Assembly: GCF_008329645.1 (NCBI RefSeq)
Contig: NZ_CP043474.1
Location: 5,084,001 to 5,148,000, forward strand
Length of the DNA: 64,000 bases
Reading direction: 5' to 3'
Origin: Mycolicibacterium grossiae
GTDB taxonomy: Bacteria; Actinomycetota; Actinomycetes; Mycobacteriales; Mycobacteriaceae
The notes under the pieces were generated by a model. That model was not told where the DNA came from and did no database searches. It saw only the letters and a program-made list of their open reading frames with translations. Positions 16,663 to 24,983 of the stretch are shown here, in pieces. Position numbers and translations under genes: made by a program. Within the stretch, counting starts at the first letter, position 1, and every line of letters begins with the position of its first letter.

Positions 16663-18225
16663 CTAACGGGCCTCGGGAGCCGGTTCGTCGAGTTCGCGTT
16701 CGTTGAGCGCCCTGCCGACGACCTCGTACTTGGCCGGGACGAAGAAGCGCAGGTAGAGGCCGTAGGCCATGCCCGCGAGCAAGGCCACGAACACCAGGGA
16801 GAGCATCACCACCGCGGTGGCACCGGTGACTCCCAACAGGACGTCGAGGCTGTTCAGCGTCAGGACGAAGAAGGCAGCGAGTCCGACGACGGCGAGGACG
16901 GGCGCCACCACCGTGTTCCACACCCGCTTGTCGACGTTCGACCTGCGGAAGAAGACGAAGATCGCGATGCCGGCGACCAGCTGGGAGAAGATCACGCCGA
17001 TGGTGCCGATGCCGGTGGCCCAGGTGAACAGGGTGGCGAACGGATCGAGGTGGGCGACGGCGAAGCCGGCGATGACGATGCCGACCATCGCGCTCTGCAC
17101 GATCGACGCGACCCACGGCGTCTGACGGCGGGGCAACGTCCAGCCCAGTGGCTTCCACACCAAAGTCTGGCGGCCGAGCGAGAACAGGTACCGCGAGACG
17201 TTGTTGTGGAAGGTCACGATCGCGGCGAAGGTCGCGGTGACGATGAGGATCTGGAAGAGCAACGAGATGTTGTGACCGATGATGGTGTCACTGGCGGCGA
17301 AGATGAAGTTCCCGCCCGTCTCGTTCGCGATCGCGACCACGTCGTCCAGGCCCAGCGCGTTCATGATGAGCCAGCCCGAGACCGCGTAGAGGCCGCCCAT
17401 GAACGCGATCGAGAGGTACGTCGCCCGCGGGATGGTGCGGGCGGGGTCGCGCGCCTCCTCGCCGTAGATGGCCGAGCCCTCGAAGCCGATGAAGGAGGCG
17501 TGCGCGAACATGAGGGCGACGCCGAGCGCACCGCCGAACACCATGCTGGGCGCGAACGGCTCGAGGGAGAAGTCCGAGGCCGGAACGTTGCCCCCGAAGA
17601 GGCTGAACAGGCTGAGGACGGTGATCATGGTGACCTCCAGGGTCATGAAGACCCCGAGCACCTTGGCGCCGGAATGCACGCCCTGAACCCCCAGCCCCAG
17701 ACAGGCCAGCAGAGCGACGAATGCGTACGCCCACCACGGAATCGCCACCCCGAGAACGGGGTTGAGCAGTTCGCTCGCGTAGTAACCGAAGCCACCGTAT
17801 AGACCGGCCTGGATGGCGTTGTAGGCGAAGATCGCCAGCGACGCCGACCCCAGTCCCGTGATGCGCCCCAGCCCCAGGGTGACGTAGGCATAGAAGGCTC
17901 CGGCATTGGTGACGTGCCGGCTCATCGCGACGTACCCGACCGCGAAGATCATCAGCACGACCGCAGCGATGACGAACGCGCCGGGCATGCCCACGCCGTT
18001 GCCGGCGCCGATGATGATCGGATACAGCGCGACCACGACCGTCAGCGGCGACGCGGCGGCGATGATGTAGAAGAAGATGCTGGGGACACCCAGGCTGTTC
18101 TTCTTGAGCCCGTGATTGACGCGTCGACTTTCCGGCGGTGGGACGCTGCCGGGGTCGACGGAATGGCGGTTGCCGAGCCGCCTGCGCGGCGGCTCGAGTG
18201 TGGGGGTCTCTTCCATGGTGGTCAT
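16663..18225 (-). CDS. APC-family amino acid/polyamine permease
   Basis: 520 residues with about twelve membrane segments after a ~45-residue polar N-terminus. APC features: a first helix IIAAASPLTVVVALYP, GFEGSAIYGEEARDPARTIPRA in the middle, and a Ser/Gly-rich early helix. It imports amino acids, polyamines or related cationic or zwitterionic compounds across the inner membrane. Start at ATG 18225; ATG 18216 is an alternative three codons later. It lies between the aldolase gene (82 bp gap) and the TetR operator, so it may be in either transcription unit. Confidence 0.9.
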   Translation of the reverse strand: MTTMEETPTLEPPRRRLGNRHSVDPGSVPPPESRRVNHGLKKNSLGVPSIFFYIIAAASPLTVVVALYPIIIGAGNGVGMPGAFVIAAVVLMIFAVGYVAMSRHVTNAGAFYAYVTLGLGRITGLGSASLAIFAYNAIQAGLYGGFGYYASELLNPVLGVAIPWWAYAFVALLACLGLGVQGVHSGAKVLGVFMTLEVTMITVLSLFSLFGGNVPASDFSLEPFAPSMVFGGALGVALMFAHASFIGFEGSAIYGEEARDPARTIPRATYLSIAFMGGLYAVSGWLIMNALGLDDVVAIANETGGNFIFAASDTIIGHNISLLFQILIVTATFAAIVTFHNNVSRYLFSLGRQTLVWKPLGWTLPRRQTPWVASIVQSAMVGIVIAGFAVAHLDPFATLFTWATGIGTIGVIFSQLVAGIAIFVFFRRSNVDKRVWNTVVAPVLAVVGLAAFFVLTLNSLDVLLGVTGATAVVMLSLVFVALLAGMAYGLYLRFFVPAKYEVVGRALNERELDEPAPEAR

Positions 18226-18307
18226 CTCTCGTGAGTCACGGGGCTGAAGCGGCATGTCCTGCCTGGGCGCCCAGCCGTTGGCGGTCGAGCGCGCGGATGG
18301 GGTCTGG

Positions 18308-19327
18308 TCACCTCCTCGTGTCGAGCGCGAGGTCGAGAAGGAGGTCCTCCTGGCCGCCGACCATGGATCGGCGACCGGCTTCGACGAGTAGCTCACGCGT
18401 CTCGACGCCCACGTCGGCGGCGATGCGTTCAGCATGCAGCAGAAAGCTCGAGTACACCCCGGCGAAACCGAGAGTGAGGGTCTCCCGGTCGACGCGTACG
18501 GGCCGCGTCTGCAGGGGACGCACGATGTCCTCGGCGGCGTCCATCAGGGCGAACAGGTCGCACCCGTGAGCCCAGCCGTTGAGTTCGGCGACGGCGACGA
18601 ACACCTCGAGCGGACAGTTCCCGGCGCCGGCGCCGAGGCCGGTCAGCGAGGCGTCGACCCGGTGCACTCCCTCCTCGACCGCGGCGATCGAGTTGGCGAC
18701 CCCGAGCGCGAGGTTGTGGTGTGCGTGGATGCCGATCGTCGTCGACGGTGACAGGACGTCGCGGTAGGACCGTACCCGGTCGCGCACGTCGGTCATGGTG
18801 AGCCGGCCACCCGAGTCGGTGACGTACACGCACTGCGCGCCGGCGTCCTCCATGATCTTGGCTTGTGCCGCAAGCCGTTCGGGGTCGGCGAGGTGGGCCA
18901 TCATGAGGAAGCCCGCCACGTCGAGGCCGAGGCTGCGTGCAGTGGAGACGTGCTGGCGCGCGATGTCCGCTTCGGTGCAGTGCGTGGCGATCCGCACCGA
19001 CGTGATGCCGACGTCGACGGCGGCACGCAGGTCGTCGAGCGTGCCGATGCCCGGGATGAGCAGCGTGGTCAGCCGGGCGTGGCGGATGACGTCGGCTGCG
19101 GCCGCGATCCACTCCGCGTCGCTGTGGGCGCCGGCGCCGTAGGTGAGGCTGCCGCCCGCGAGACCGTCACCGTGGGCGACTTCGATGGCGGCCACCCCGG
19201 CCTCGTCCAGGGCGCGGGCGATGCGGGTGGTGTCGGACAGGCTGAGCGAGTGACCGACGGCGTGCATGCCGTCGCGCAGCGTCACGTCCTGGACGTAGAT
19301 CTCGGTGGTCGTATCGGTGGGGGTCAC
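18308..19327 (-). CDS. 4-hydroxy-2-oxovalerate aldolase-type class II aldolase
   Basis: 339 residues. Start segment YVQDVTLRDGMHAVGH gives the catalytic R18-D19-H22 set; IHAHHNLALG carries the metal-binding histidine pair; GLGAGAGNCPLE is typical of the BphI/MhpE/HsaF family. With a divalent metal it cleaves 4-hydroxy-2-oxoacids to pyruvate and an aldehyde, which is channelled to the acylating dehydrogenase. The GTG start at 19327 overlaps that partner's stop (GTGA), the usual order being dehydrogenase then aldolase. Normally found after extradiol cleavage or 2-hydroxypentadienoate hydratase genes; none of these is in this window. Confidence 0.93.
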   Translation of the reverse strand: MTPTDTTTEIYVQDVTLRDGMHAVGHSLSLSDTTRIARALDEAGVAAIEVAHGDGLAGGSLTYGAGAHSDAEWIAAAADVIRHARLTTLLIPGIGTLDDLRAAVDVGITSVRIATHCTEADIARQHVSTARSLGLDVAGFLMMAHLADPERLAAQAKIMEDAGAQCVYVTDSGGRLTMTDVRDRVRSYRDVLSPSTTIGIHAHHNLALGVANSIAAVEEGVHRVDASLTGLGAGAGNCPLEVFVAVAELNGWAHGCDLFALMDAAEDIVRPLQTRPVRVDRETLTLGFAGVYSSFLLHAERIAADVGVETRELLVEAGRRSMVGGQEDLLLDLALDTRR

Positions 19328-20268
19328 CGTGCGACTCCTTCGAGCTGCGCCGCCTCGACCGCCGCCTCGGCGACCCGGACCGCGGCCGCCGTCATGATGT
19401 CGAGGTTCCCCGCGTAGGCGGGCAGGTAGTCGCCTGCGCCCTCGACCTCCAGGAACACCGTCACCTGCGCGAGATCGGCCGTACGGTCGGCCGGGTCCAC
19501 CAGCCGCCGACGCGGATCATCCTGCGCCACCGGTGAATGGCGCACGTCCTGGCGGAGCCGGTAGCCGGGGACGTACTGTGCGACGTCGGCGACCATGGCC
19601 CGGACCGCACCGGCGATCGCCGCCTCGTCGGCCGCCCCCACCAGCGCGCTGACGGTGTCGCGCATGATCATCGGGGGTTCGGCCGGATTCAGGATGATGA
19701 TGGCCTTGCCCCGGGCTGCGCCGCCGACCGTCTCGATCGCCCGGGCGGTGGTCTGGGTGAACTCGTCGATGTTGGCCCGGGTGCCCGGGCCCGCCGAACG
19801 CGACGAGATCGACGCCACGATCTCGGCGTAGTGGACCCGGGTGACCGACGACAGTGCGCCGACGATGGGCACCGTCGCCTGGCCGCCGCACGTCACCATG
19901 TTGAGGTTGCGACGCCCGGCCAGGTCGGCCATGTTGACCGCCGGCACCACGAAGGGCCCGATGGCGGCCGGGGTCAGATCGAGGACGAGGCGTCCGGTCG
20001 GCTTCAGCGCGGCGTCGTTGCCGTGGTGGGCCGTGGCGCTGGTGGCGTCGAAGACGACCGCGACGTCGTCGAAGGCGGGCATGGCCAGCAGGCCCTCCAC
20101 GCCCGCCGCCGTCACCGGGACGCCGAGCGCGGCCGCGCGGGCGAGACCGTCGCTCTCGGGGTCGATTCCGACCATGGCGGCGATGTCGAGCACGGCCGAA
20201 CGGCGGAGCTTGTGCATCAGATCGGTGCCGATGTTGCCCGAGCCGATGACGGCGGCGTGGTGTCTCAT
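19324..20268 (-). CDS. Acetaldehyde dehydrogenase (acylating)
   Basis: 314 residues. Rossmann motif GSGNIG at 9-14 and catalytic cysteine C127 in MVTCGGQATVP, with the C-terminal NLDIMTAAA segment of the BphJ/MhpF/HsaG family. Oxidises acetaldehyde or propanal to acetyl- or propionyl-CoA with NAD+, in complex with the aldolase encoded immediately downstream. ATG at 20268 begins MRHHAAVIG; no upstream start gives a better family match. Confidence 0.94.
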   Translation of the reverse strand: MRHHAAVIGSGNIGTDLMHKLRRSAVLDIAAMVGIDPESDGLARAAALGVPVTAAGVEGLLAMPAFDDVAVVFDATSATAHHGNDAALKPTGRLVLDLTPAAIGPFVVPAVNMADLAGRRNLNMVTCGGQATVPIVGALSSVTRVHYAEIVASISSRSAGPGTRANIDEFTQTTARAIETVGGAARGKAIIILNPAEPPMIMRDTVSALVGAADEAAIAGAVRAMVADVAQYVPGYRLRQDVRHSPVAQDDPRRRLVDPADRTADLAQVTVFLEVEGAGDYLPAYAGNLDIMTAAAVRVAEAAVEAAQLEGVAR

Positions 20269-20288
20269 GATGTCTGCTCGCAGTCCGG

Positions 20289-21251
20289 TCAGTTGGCGAG
20301 TGCGGGGCTGGCCGTGCGCGGCCGCGGCGAGACGACGACGTCGGGGGTGCTGGTGCGGGCCAGTTCGTTGAGGATCGCCGCGTGCCGCACCTTGTGGCGG
20401 ATGAGTTCGGTGTGGAACTCCGGGCGGACCCAGCCGTTGTACATGACGGCCTCGGACTCGCCCGGCTCGATCTTGAAGTACACCGGACCCGCGACGCGGG
20501 CGATGTCGCCGGCCTCCCACAGCCGGTTCATCCCGCCGAACGACTCGAACGTCTCGGCCCACACGTCGAGCGGGACGTCGACGTGGCGCCGGATCGCCGC
20601 GAGCATCGGGCGGCTCAGGTCGCCGACCGGGTTCACGCTGTCGGCGCCGAGGTCCTGCAGGATCCGGATGGATGCCGGGTTGGCGTGTCCGGCGTAGACG
20701 GAGATCTTGAACTTGACGTCGGCCGGGATGTGGCCGGCGTCGCGAGCCTTGTTGAGGATGTCGAGGACGCCCTCGTCCCAGACCAGGACACCGCGGATGC
20801 CGGTCGAGAAGATGCGCAGGTAGTCGTCGAGCAGGTAGCGCACGTTGTCCAGGCCCCGCACGCGACGACCGCCGGCGGTGCCCTCGGTGCTCAGCGCCTG
20901 ACGGCCGAGGTCCCAGCCGGTGCGCGGACCGGGAACCGCGATCAGCTCGATGCCGTTCTCCGCGGCCAGCGCGGCGACGTCGCTGAGTTCGCCGGTGTTC
21001 AGCAGCGTGGTGCCGCCGCCGAAGGCGATGACGCGGTGGATGAACACGTCCTGCTTGGCGGCCTCGTCGAGCATCACCTCGAGCGTGGAAAGCCGTTCGA
21101 TGCCGGAGATCTCGAGCCGATACTGCCCGCCGTCGTCGAACGACTTGGTCGACGTGGCGAGCGAGTAGTCATCGGCCGACAGGAGTCCCTGGGCCGCCAG
21201 GATGGCGGCTCCGTCGACTGTCGATGCGGAACCGTCGGCTGCGGGGGGCAT
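20289..21251 (-). CDS. Unknown TIM-barrel-like protein (possibly U32-peptidase-like)
   Basis: 320 residues, soluble. Not firmly recognised; the alternating strand/helix pattern with ISVYAGHANPASIRILQDLG, DSVNPVGDLSRPMLAAIR and VPLDVWAETF looks like a TIM barrel and loosely recalls U32-type proteins. The start was set at ATG 21251, which has GAAGGAG seven bases upstream. The longer frame to 21308 would place the IclR-type inverted repeat inside the gene. It heads the aldolase/dehydrogenase operon, so a role upstream of the aldolase, such as hydration or isomerisation, is possible (inference). Confidence 0.75.
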   Translation of the reverse strand: MPPAADGSASTVDGAAILAAQGLLSADDYSLATSTKSFDDGGQYRLEISGIERLSTLEVMLDEAAKQDVFIHRVIAFGGGTTLLNTGELSDVAALAAENGIELIAVPGPRTGWDLGRQALSTEGTAGGRRVRGLDNVRYLLDDYLRIFSTGIRGVLVWDEGVLDILNKARDAGHIPADVKFKISVYAGHANPASIRILQDLGADSVNPVGDLSRPMLAAIRRHVDVPLDVWAETFESFGGMNRLWEAGDIARVAGPVYFKIEPGESEAVMYNGWVRPEFHTELIRHKVRHAAILNELARTSTPDVVVSPRPRTASPALAN

Positions 21252-21288
21252 TGCGTCTCCTTCGGGGACGTCGGGTGGCGGAAGCGCT

Positions 21289-21325
21289 TTTTCATTCACT
21301 GAAACCATTGTGCGCTGAATGAAAA
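21289..21325. promoter_or_regulatory. 10-bp-arm inverted repeat, probable IclR operator
   Basis: Perfect arms TTTTCATTCA and TGAATGAAAA separated by 17 bases, in the divergent gap between the barrel-like gene (21251, -) and iclR (21402, +). A related shorter palindrome lies at 21394-21406. Likely binding site of the neighbouring IclR protein. Confidence 0.7.
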
Positions 21326-21393
21326 CTAACGCACTGCAACCGGCTCGTCAACCGCAACCAACCGGCGTCGTCCTGCACCGTGCGCTGGTAGCC

Positions 21394-21406
21394 TTCACTG
21401 AGTGAA
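21394..21406. promoter_or_regulatory. Palindrome over the iclR start codon
   Basis: TTCACTGAGTGAA, perfect 6-bp arms around one central base. The GTG start at 21402 lies inside it, and no clear ribosome site precedes that start, so the iclR message may be leaderless and self-repressed here. Confidence 0.55.
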
Positions 21407-22175
21407 AACCCAAGAGCGATCCGAGAAGGGTTCGACCCTGGTCGGTGTCGAGCGCACGGCGCGCATCCTGAGCGCCATCGCGGACGCGAATTCCGCCAAT
21501 CTGACCGAGATTTCGCGTCGGACGGAGTTGAACGAGGCCACCGTGCTCCGGTATCTCGGCAGCCTCGCGGCGCTCGGGTACGTCGAACGCTTCGATGCGA
21601 CCCAGTACCGGCTCGGGTGGGAGGTCTTCCGCCTGGGGCAGCGGGCCTTCTCCGGCCAGGTGCCGTCGGAGGCGGTGCTGCCCACGATGGAGCGGCTGAT
21701 GCACGAGTTCAACGAGACCGTGAACTTCGCCGCCCACAAGGAGCGCAGCGTGGTGATCCTCGAGGTGGTCGAGGGACGGCGTGCCATCAAGAAGGTCAGC
21801 GACGTCGGACAATCCGACCCGTGGCATGCCTCGGCCCTGGGCAAGGCGCTCCTGGCCACCATGCCCGACAGCGTGTGGCGCGACGTCGTGGCCTCGGCGG
21901 GGCTGGCCGAACTCACGCCGCACACGATCACGACGATGAAGAAGCTGGATGCCGAGATCGAAGCAATTCGCCGACAAGGCTTCTCGGTCGATCGCGAGGA
22001 GGCCGCCGAGGAGCTGACCTGCGTCGCCGCGGCCATCCCCACCTCCGATGGCAGTGCGTCCCGATACGCGCTGAGCATCAGCTTCCTCACCCACCGGCTC
22101 ACCCCCGAGAACCTCGAGCACGCCGGAGCACAGGTGATCGCAGGAGCCCGGGAGATCGCCACGAAGCTCCCGTGA
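21402..22175 (+). CDS. IclR-family transcriptional regulator
   Basis: 257 residues. N-terminal winged helix (about 12-75: GVERTARILSAIADANSANL, EISRRTELNEATVLRYLGSL) and a C-terminal GAF-like effector domain with SDPWHASALGKALLAT near 140-155. IclR proteins control catabolic operons for aromatic and short acids. It is divergent from the aldolase operon with operator-like repeats between, so that operon is the likely target. The stop overlaps the next gene (GTGA). Confidence 0.93.
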   Translation: MKTQERSEKGSTLVGVERTARILSAIADANSANLTEISRRTELNEATVLRYLGSLAALGYVERFDATQYRLGWEVFRLGQRAFSGQVPSEAVLPTMERLMHEFNETVNFAAHKERSVVILEVVEGRRAIKKVSDVGQSDPWHASALGKALLATMPDSVWRDVVASAGLAELTPHTITTMKKLDAEIEAIRRQGFSVDREEAAEELTCVAAAIPTSDGSASRYALSISFLTHRLTPENLEHAGAQVIAGAREIATKLP

Positions 22176-22936
22176 CCAACGGGCAGGCGGTGCCCGGGCG
22201 GCTGGCCGACGGGGTCGCGATCGTGACCGGCGCCACGTCCGGCATCGGACTGGCGACCGCCCGCCGGCTGCACGCCGAGGGCGCCCGCGTGCTGGCCACC
22301 GGCCGCGACGAGACCCGAGGCCGCCAACTGGCCGAGACCCTGGGCGACAGAGCGCGATTCGTCGCCGTCGACCTGACCGCTCCCGGCTCCGCCGACCGGG
22401 TCGTGCGGGCGTGCGTCGCGTCCTTCGGTGCGCCCGATGCCCTGGTCAACAGCGCGGGACTCGACCACACCGGCGACTTCACGACGACGCCGCTGGAGGC
22501 CGTGCGCCGCGTCTTCGAGGTGAACGCGTTCGCCACCATCGCGATGATGCAGAGCGCTGCGCGCGCGATGTCCCGCGGCGGGGCGATCGTCAACATCACG
22601 TCCCGGCTGGCCACCGTGGGGGTGCCGACGATGGGGATCTATGCGGCGTCCAAGGGCGCGATCCGGGCGTTGACCGCGTCGGCCGCGGTCGAACTCGCAC
22701 CGCTCGACATCCGGGTCAACGACGTGGCGCCGGGTATGACGAAGACTCCCCTGTACGACGACTGGCTCGCGCGCACGTCGGCGTCCGCGGAGGCCGACGT
22801 CGTCGCCGACATCCCGCTCGGGCGGCTGGCGACGACGGACGACGTCGCCGCCGCCGTGGCGTACCTGGTCTCCGACGACGCTCGCTACGTCACCGGGACG
22901 ACGCTACGCGTCGACGGCGGATACACCGCTCGTTGA
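22172..22936 (+). CDS. Short-chain dehydrogenase/reductase
   Basis: 254 residues. NAD(P) motif TGATSGIG at 20-27, VNSAG in place of NNAG, the ITSR serine and Y-x3-K in YAASKGA; ends with the FabG-like VDGGY. An oxidoreductase acting on a hydroxyl/keto group. Cotranscribed with iclR through a four-base overlap, so it probably belongs to the IclR-controlled pathway. Confidence 0.92.
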   Translation: MTNGQAVPGRLADGVAIVTGATSGIGLATARRLHAEGARVLATGRDETRGRQLAETLGDRARFVAVDLTAPGSADRVVRACVASFGAPDALVNSAGLDHTGDFTTTPLEAVRRVFEVNAFATIAMMQSAARAMSRGGAIVNITSRLATVGVPTMGIYAASKGAIRALTASAAVELAPLDIRVNDVAPGMTKTPLYDDWLARTSASAEADVVADIPLGRLATTDDVAAAVAYLVSDDARYVTGTTLRVDGGYTAR

Positions 22937-22969
22937 GCGGGCCGGGGTGCTCCTGCTTCGCGGCGGTTC

Positions 22970-22985
22970 GCTGACCCTGGTCAGC
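22970..22985. promoter_or_regulatory. GCTGACC-N2-GGTCAGC palindrome, probable TetR operator 1
   Basis: Perfect 7-bp arms GCTGACC/GGTCAGC around CT, 28 bp before the TetR start at 23013. An identical-arm copy occurs at 23040-23055, and a further GTCAGC/GCTGAC pair overlaps it at 22980-22996. Confidence 0.7.
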
Positions 22986-23012
22986 ACGATGCTGACGCGC
23001 TAAGGTGCACCG

Positions 23013-23666
23013 ATGTCGCAGAAGTCGCGCACCGTCAGCGCTGACCACGGTCAGCGTCGGGCGACCCTGCAGCGCCCTCGGTCCTGCGAGACCAAGCGGA
23101 TGCTGGTGCAGGCCGCGATGGCACTGTGGCGCACCAAGGGATACGCGAGCACCACCGTCGTTGAGATCTGCACCGCCGCAGGCGTGTCCAAGGCGCTGTT
23201 CTACTTCTACTTCCCCCGCAAGGAGGACGTGCTGTTCGAGGTCGGGGTCCTGTCGACCCAGTCCGCGCAGCGGGCCATCACCGCCCAGCTGGACGGGGAC
23301 TACGACGTCGGGGCCGTGATCGGCGCAGCACTGGCGGCCTTCGAACGCTCCATGCTGCGCAATCCGCGCGAACTCGTCATCGAGACCATCCTCGAGGGGT
23401 ACCGGCACGAGCACCGGTTGCTCGCCGACGGCACCCGCCTCGACCCGGAGGCCGACATGTTCACCGAGCTGTTCCGCCGCGCCGCCGCCGACGGAAAGCT
23501 CGGCCGCGACCTCGACGCGACGGGCGTCGCCCATCTCGCCTACCTCGCACAGACGCTCGTCAGCGAAGGCGCCCGGCACTGGGCGGCGGGAGCCTTCGGC
23601 GACCGCGGCTTCGCCGACGTCGTCACCACCGACATCCGCACGCTGCTGCGCGGCTACCGCCACTGA
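23013..23666 (+). CDS. TetR-family transcriptional regulator
   Basis: 217 residues. Helix-turn-helix at about 27-75 (TKRMLVQAAMALWRTKGY, VVEICTAAGVSKALFYFYF). First gene of a unit reading into the acyl-CoA dehydrogenase/kinase/MDR genes 18 bp later. Two copies of GCTGACC-N2-GGTCAGC flank its start, one upstream and one inside codons 10-15. A later in-frame ATG at 23100 would clear the second site but would cut into the first DNA-binding helix, so 23013 was kept. Confidence 0.9.
   Translation: MSQKSRTVSADHGQRRATLQRPRSCETKRMLVQAAMALWRTKGYASTTVVEICTAAGVSKALFYFYFPRKEDVLFEVGVLSTQSAQRAITAQLDGDYDVGAVIGAALAAFERSMLRNPRELVIETILEGYRHEHRLLADGTRLDPEADMFTELFRRAAADGKLGRDLDATGVAHLAYLAQTLVSEGARHWAAGAFGDRGFADVVTTDIRTLLRGYRH
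23040..23055. promoter_or_regulatory. GCTGACC-N2-GGTCAGC palindrome, probable TetR operator 2 (intragenic)
   Basis: Same 7-bp arms as the site at 22970-22985, with AC at the centre, 70 bp downstream centre to centre and inside the start of the tetR coding region. A second perfect 12-bp palindrome GTCAGCGCTGAC overlaps it at 23034-23045. Confidence 0.6.
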
Positions 23667-23684
23667 CGGCACCAGGGAGAACCC

Positions 23685-24983
23685 ATGTGGAGTTTCGAGA
23701 CCGACCCCGAGTACCAGGAACTGCTGGACTGGGCCGACGAGTTCGTCCGCGCCGAGATCGAGCCGCTGGACCTGGTGTGGCCGCACCAGCAGTTCACCCC
23801 GCTGACCGCGGCGCGGCGCGCGGTCGTCGATCCGCTCAAGGAGCAGGTGGGCCAACGTGGCCTGTGGGCAACGCATCTCGGCCCGGATCTCGGCGGCCAG
23901 GGCTACGGGCAGCTCAAACTGGCGCTGCTGAACGAGATCCTCGGCCGCTCGCCGTGGGCACCGATCGTGTTCGGCTGCCAGGCGCCCGACACCGGCAACG
24001 CCGAGATCATCGCCCACTTCGGCACACCGGAGCAGAAGGAGCGCTACCTGCGCCCCCTGCTCGAGGGGGAACTCTTCTCCAGCTATTCGATGACCGAACC
24101 GCAGGGCGGCGCCGACCCCACGCAGTTCACCACCCGCGCGGTCCGCGACGGCGACCACTGGGTGATCAACGGCTGGAAGTACTTCTCCTCCAACGCCGCC
24201 ACGGCGTCGTTCCTCATCGTCATGGTCGTGACCAACCCCGACGTCAGCCCGTACCAGGGCATGTCGATGTTCCTGCTGCCGACCGACACGCCCGGGGTGC
24301 GCATCGTGCGCAACGTCGGCCTGTACGGCGAACCCGACGGCGAGGGCAGCCATGCGCTGATCCACTACGACGACGTGCGCGTCCCGGACACCGCGCTGCT
24401 CGGCGGCGAGGGGCAGGCCTTCGCCATCGCGCAGACCCGGCTCGGCGGCGGCCGCATCCATCACGCCATGCGCACCATCGGACTCGCGCAGCGGGCGCTC
24501 GACATGATGTGCGAGCGGGCCCTGAGTAGGCACACCGCCGGCAGCCTGCTCGCCGACAAGCAGACCGTGCAGGCCTACGTCGCCGACTCGTACGCCCAGC
24601 TGCTGCAGTTCCGGCTGATGGTGCTCTACACCGCCTGGCGCATCGACAGGGTCAACGACTACAAGGTGGTGCGCAAGGACATCGCGGCGGTCAAGGTGGT
24701 GATGCCGACGGTGCTGCACGACATCGCGTGGCGCGCGATGCAGGTGCACGGTGCGCTCGGCGTCACCAACGAGATGCCGTTCCTGGGCATGGTGACCGGG
24801 GCGGCCGTCATGGGACTGGCCGACGGTCCCACCGAGGTGCACCGGACGACGGTGGCCAAGCAGGTGCTGCGCGACTACTCGGCGACCGACGACGTGTGGC
24901 CCTCGGAGTGGTTGCCGCGCAAGCGCGACGAGGCGCGCCACCGCTTCGCCGAGTACCTCGACCTCGAGGTGGGCAACCAGTGA
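23685..24983 (+). CDS. Acyl-CoA dehydrogenase, ACAD10/11-like
   Basis: 432 residues. ACAD features: YSMTEPQGGADPTQF (FAD/acyl contact), WVINGWKYFSSNA, RLGGGRIHHAMR and DGPTEVHRTTVAKQ near the end. The GADPTQF and RIHHAMR versions are typical of the ACAD10/11 and LvaC branch rather than straight-chain enzymes. The next gene, overlapping by four bases, encodes an APH-type kinase, the same two activities fused in human ACAD10/11. Likely acts on a 4-(phospho)hydroxyacyl-CoA (inference from context). Confidence 0.9.
   Translation: MWSFETDPEYQELLDWADEFVRAEIEPLDLVWPHQQFTPLTAARRAVVDPLKEQVGQRGLWATHLGPDLGGQGYGQLKLALLNEILGRSPWAPIVFGCQAPDTGNAEIIAHFGTPEQKERYLRPLLEGELFSSYSMTEPQGGADPTQFTTRAVRDGDHWVINGWKYFSSNAATASFLIVMVVTNPDVSPYQGMSMFLLPTDTPGVRIVRNVGLYGEPDGEGSHALIHYDDVRVPDTALLGGEGQAFAIAQTRLGGGRIHHAMRTIGLAQRALDMMCERALSRHTAGSLLADKQTVQAYVADSYAQLLQFRLMVLYTAWRIDRVNDYKVVRKDIAAVKVVMPTVLHDIAWRAMQVHGALGVTNEMPFLGMVTGAAVMGLADGPTEVHRTTVAKQVLRDYSATDDVWPSEWLPRKRDEARHRFAEYLDLEVGNQ

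Noticed and set aside
21252..21308. 19-codon N-terminal extension of the barrel-like gene
   Set aside because: No ribosome site, overlaps an operator-like repeat, and a good site precedes ATG 21251.
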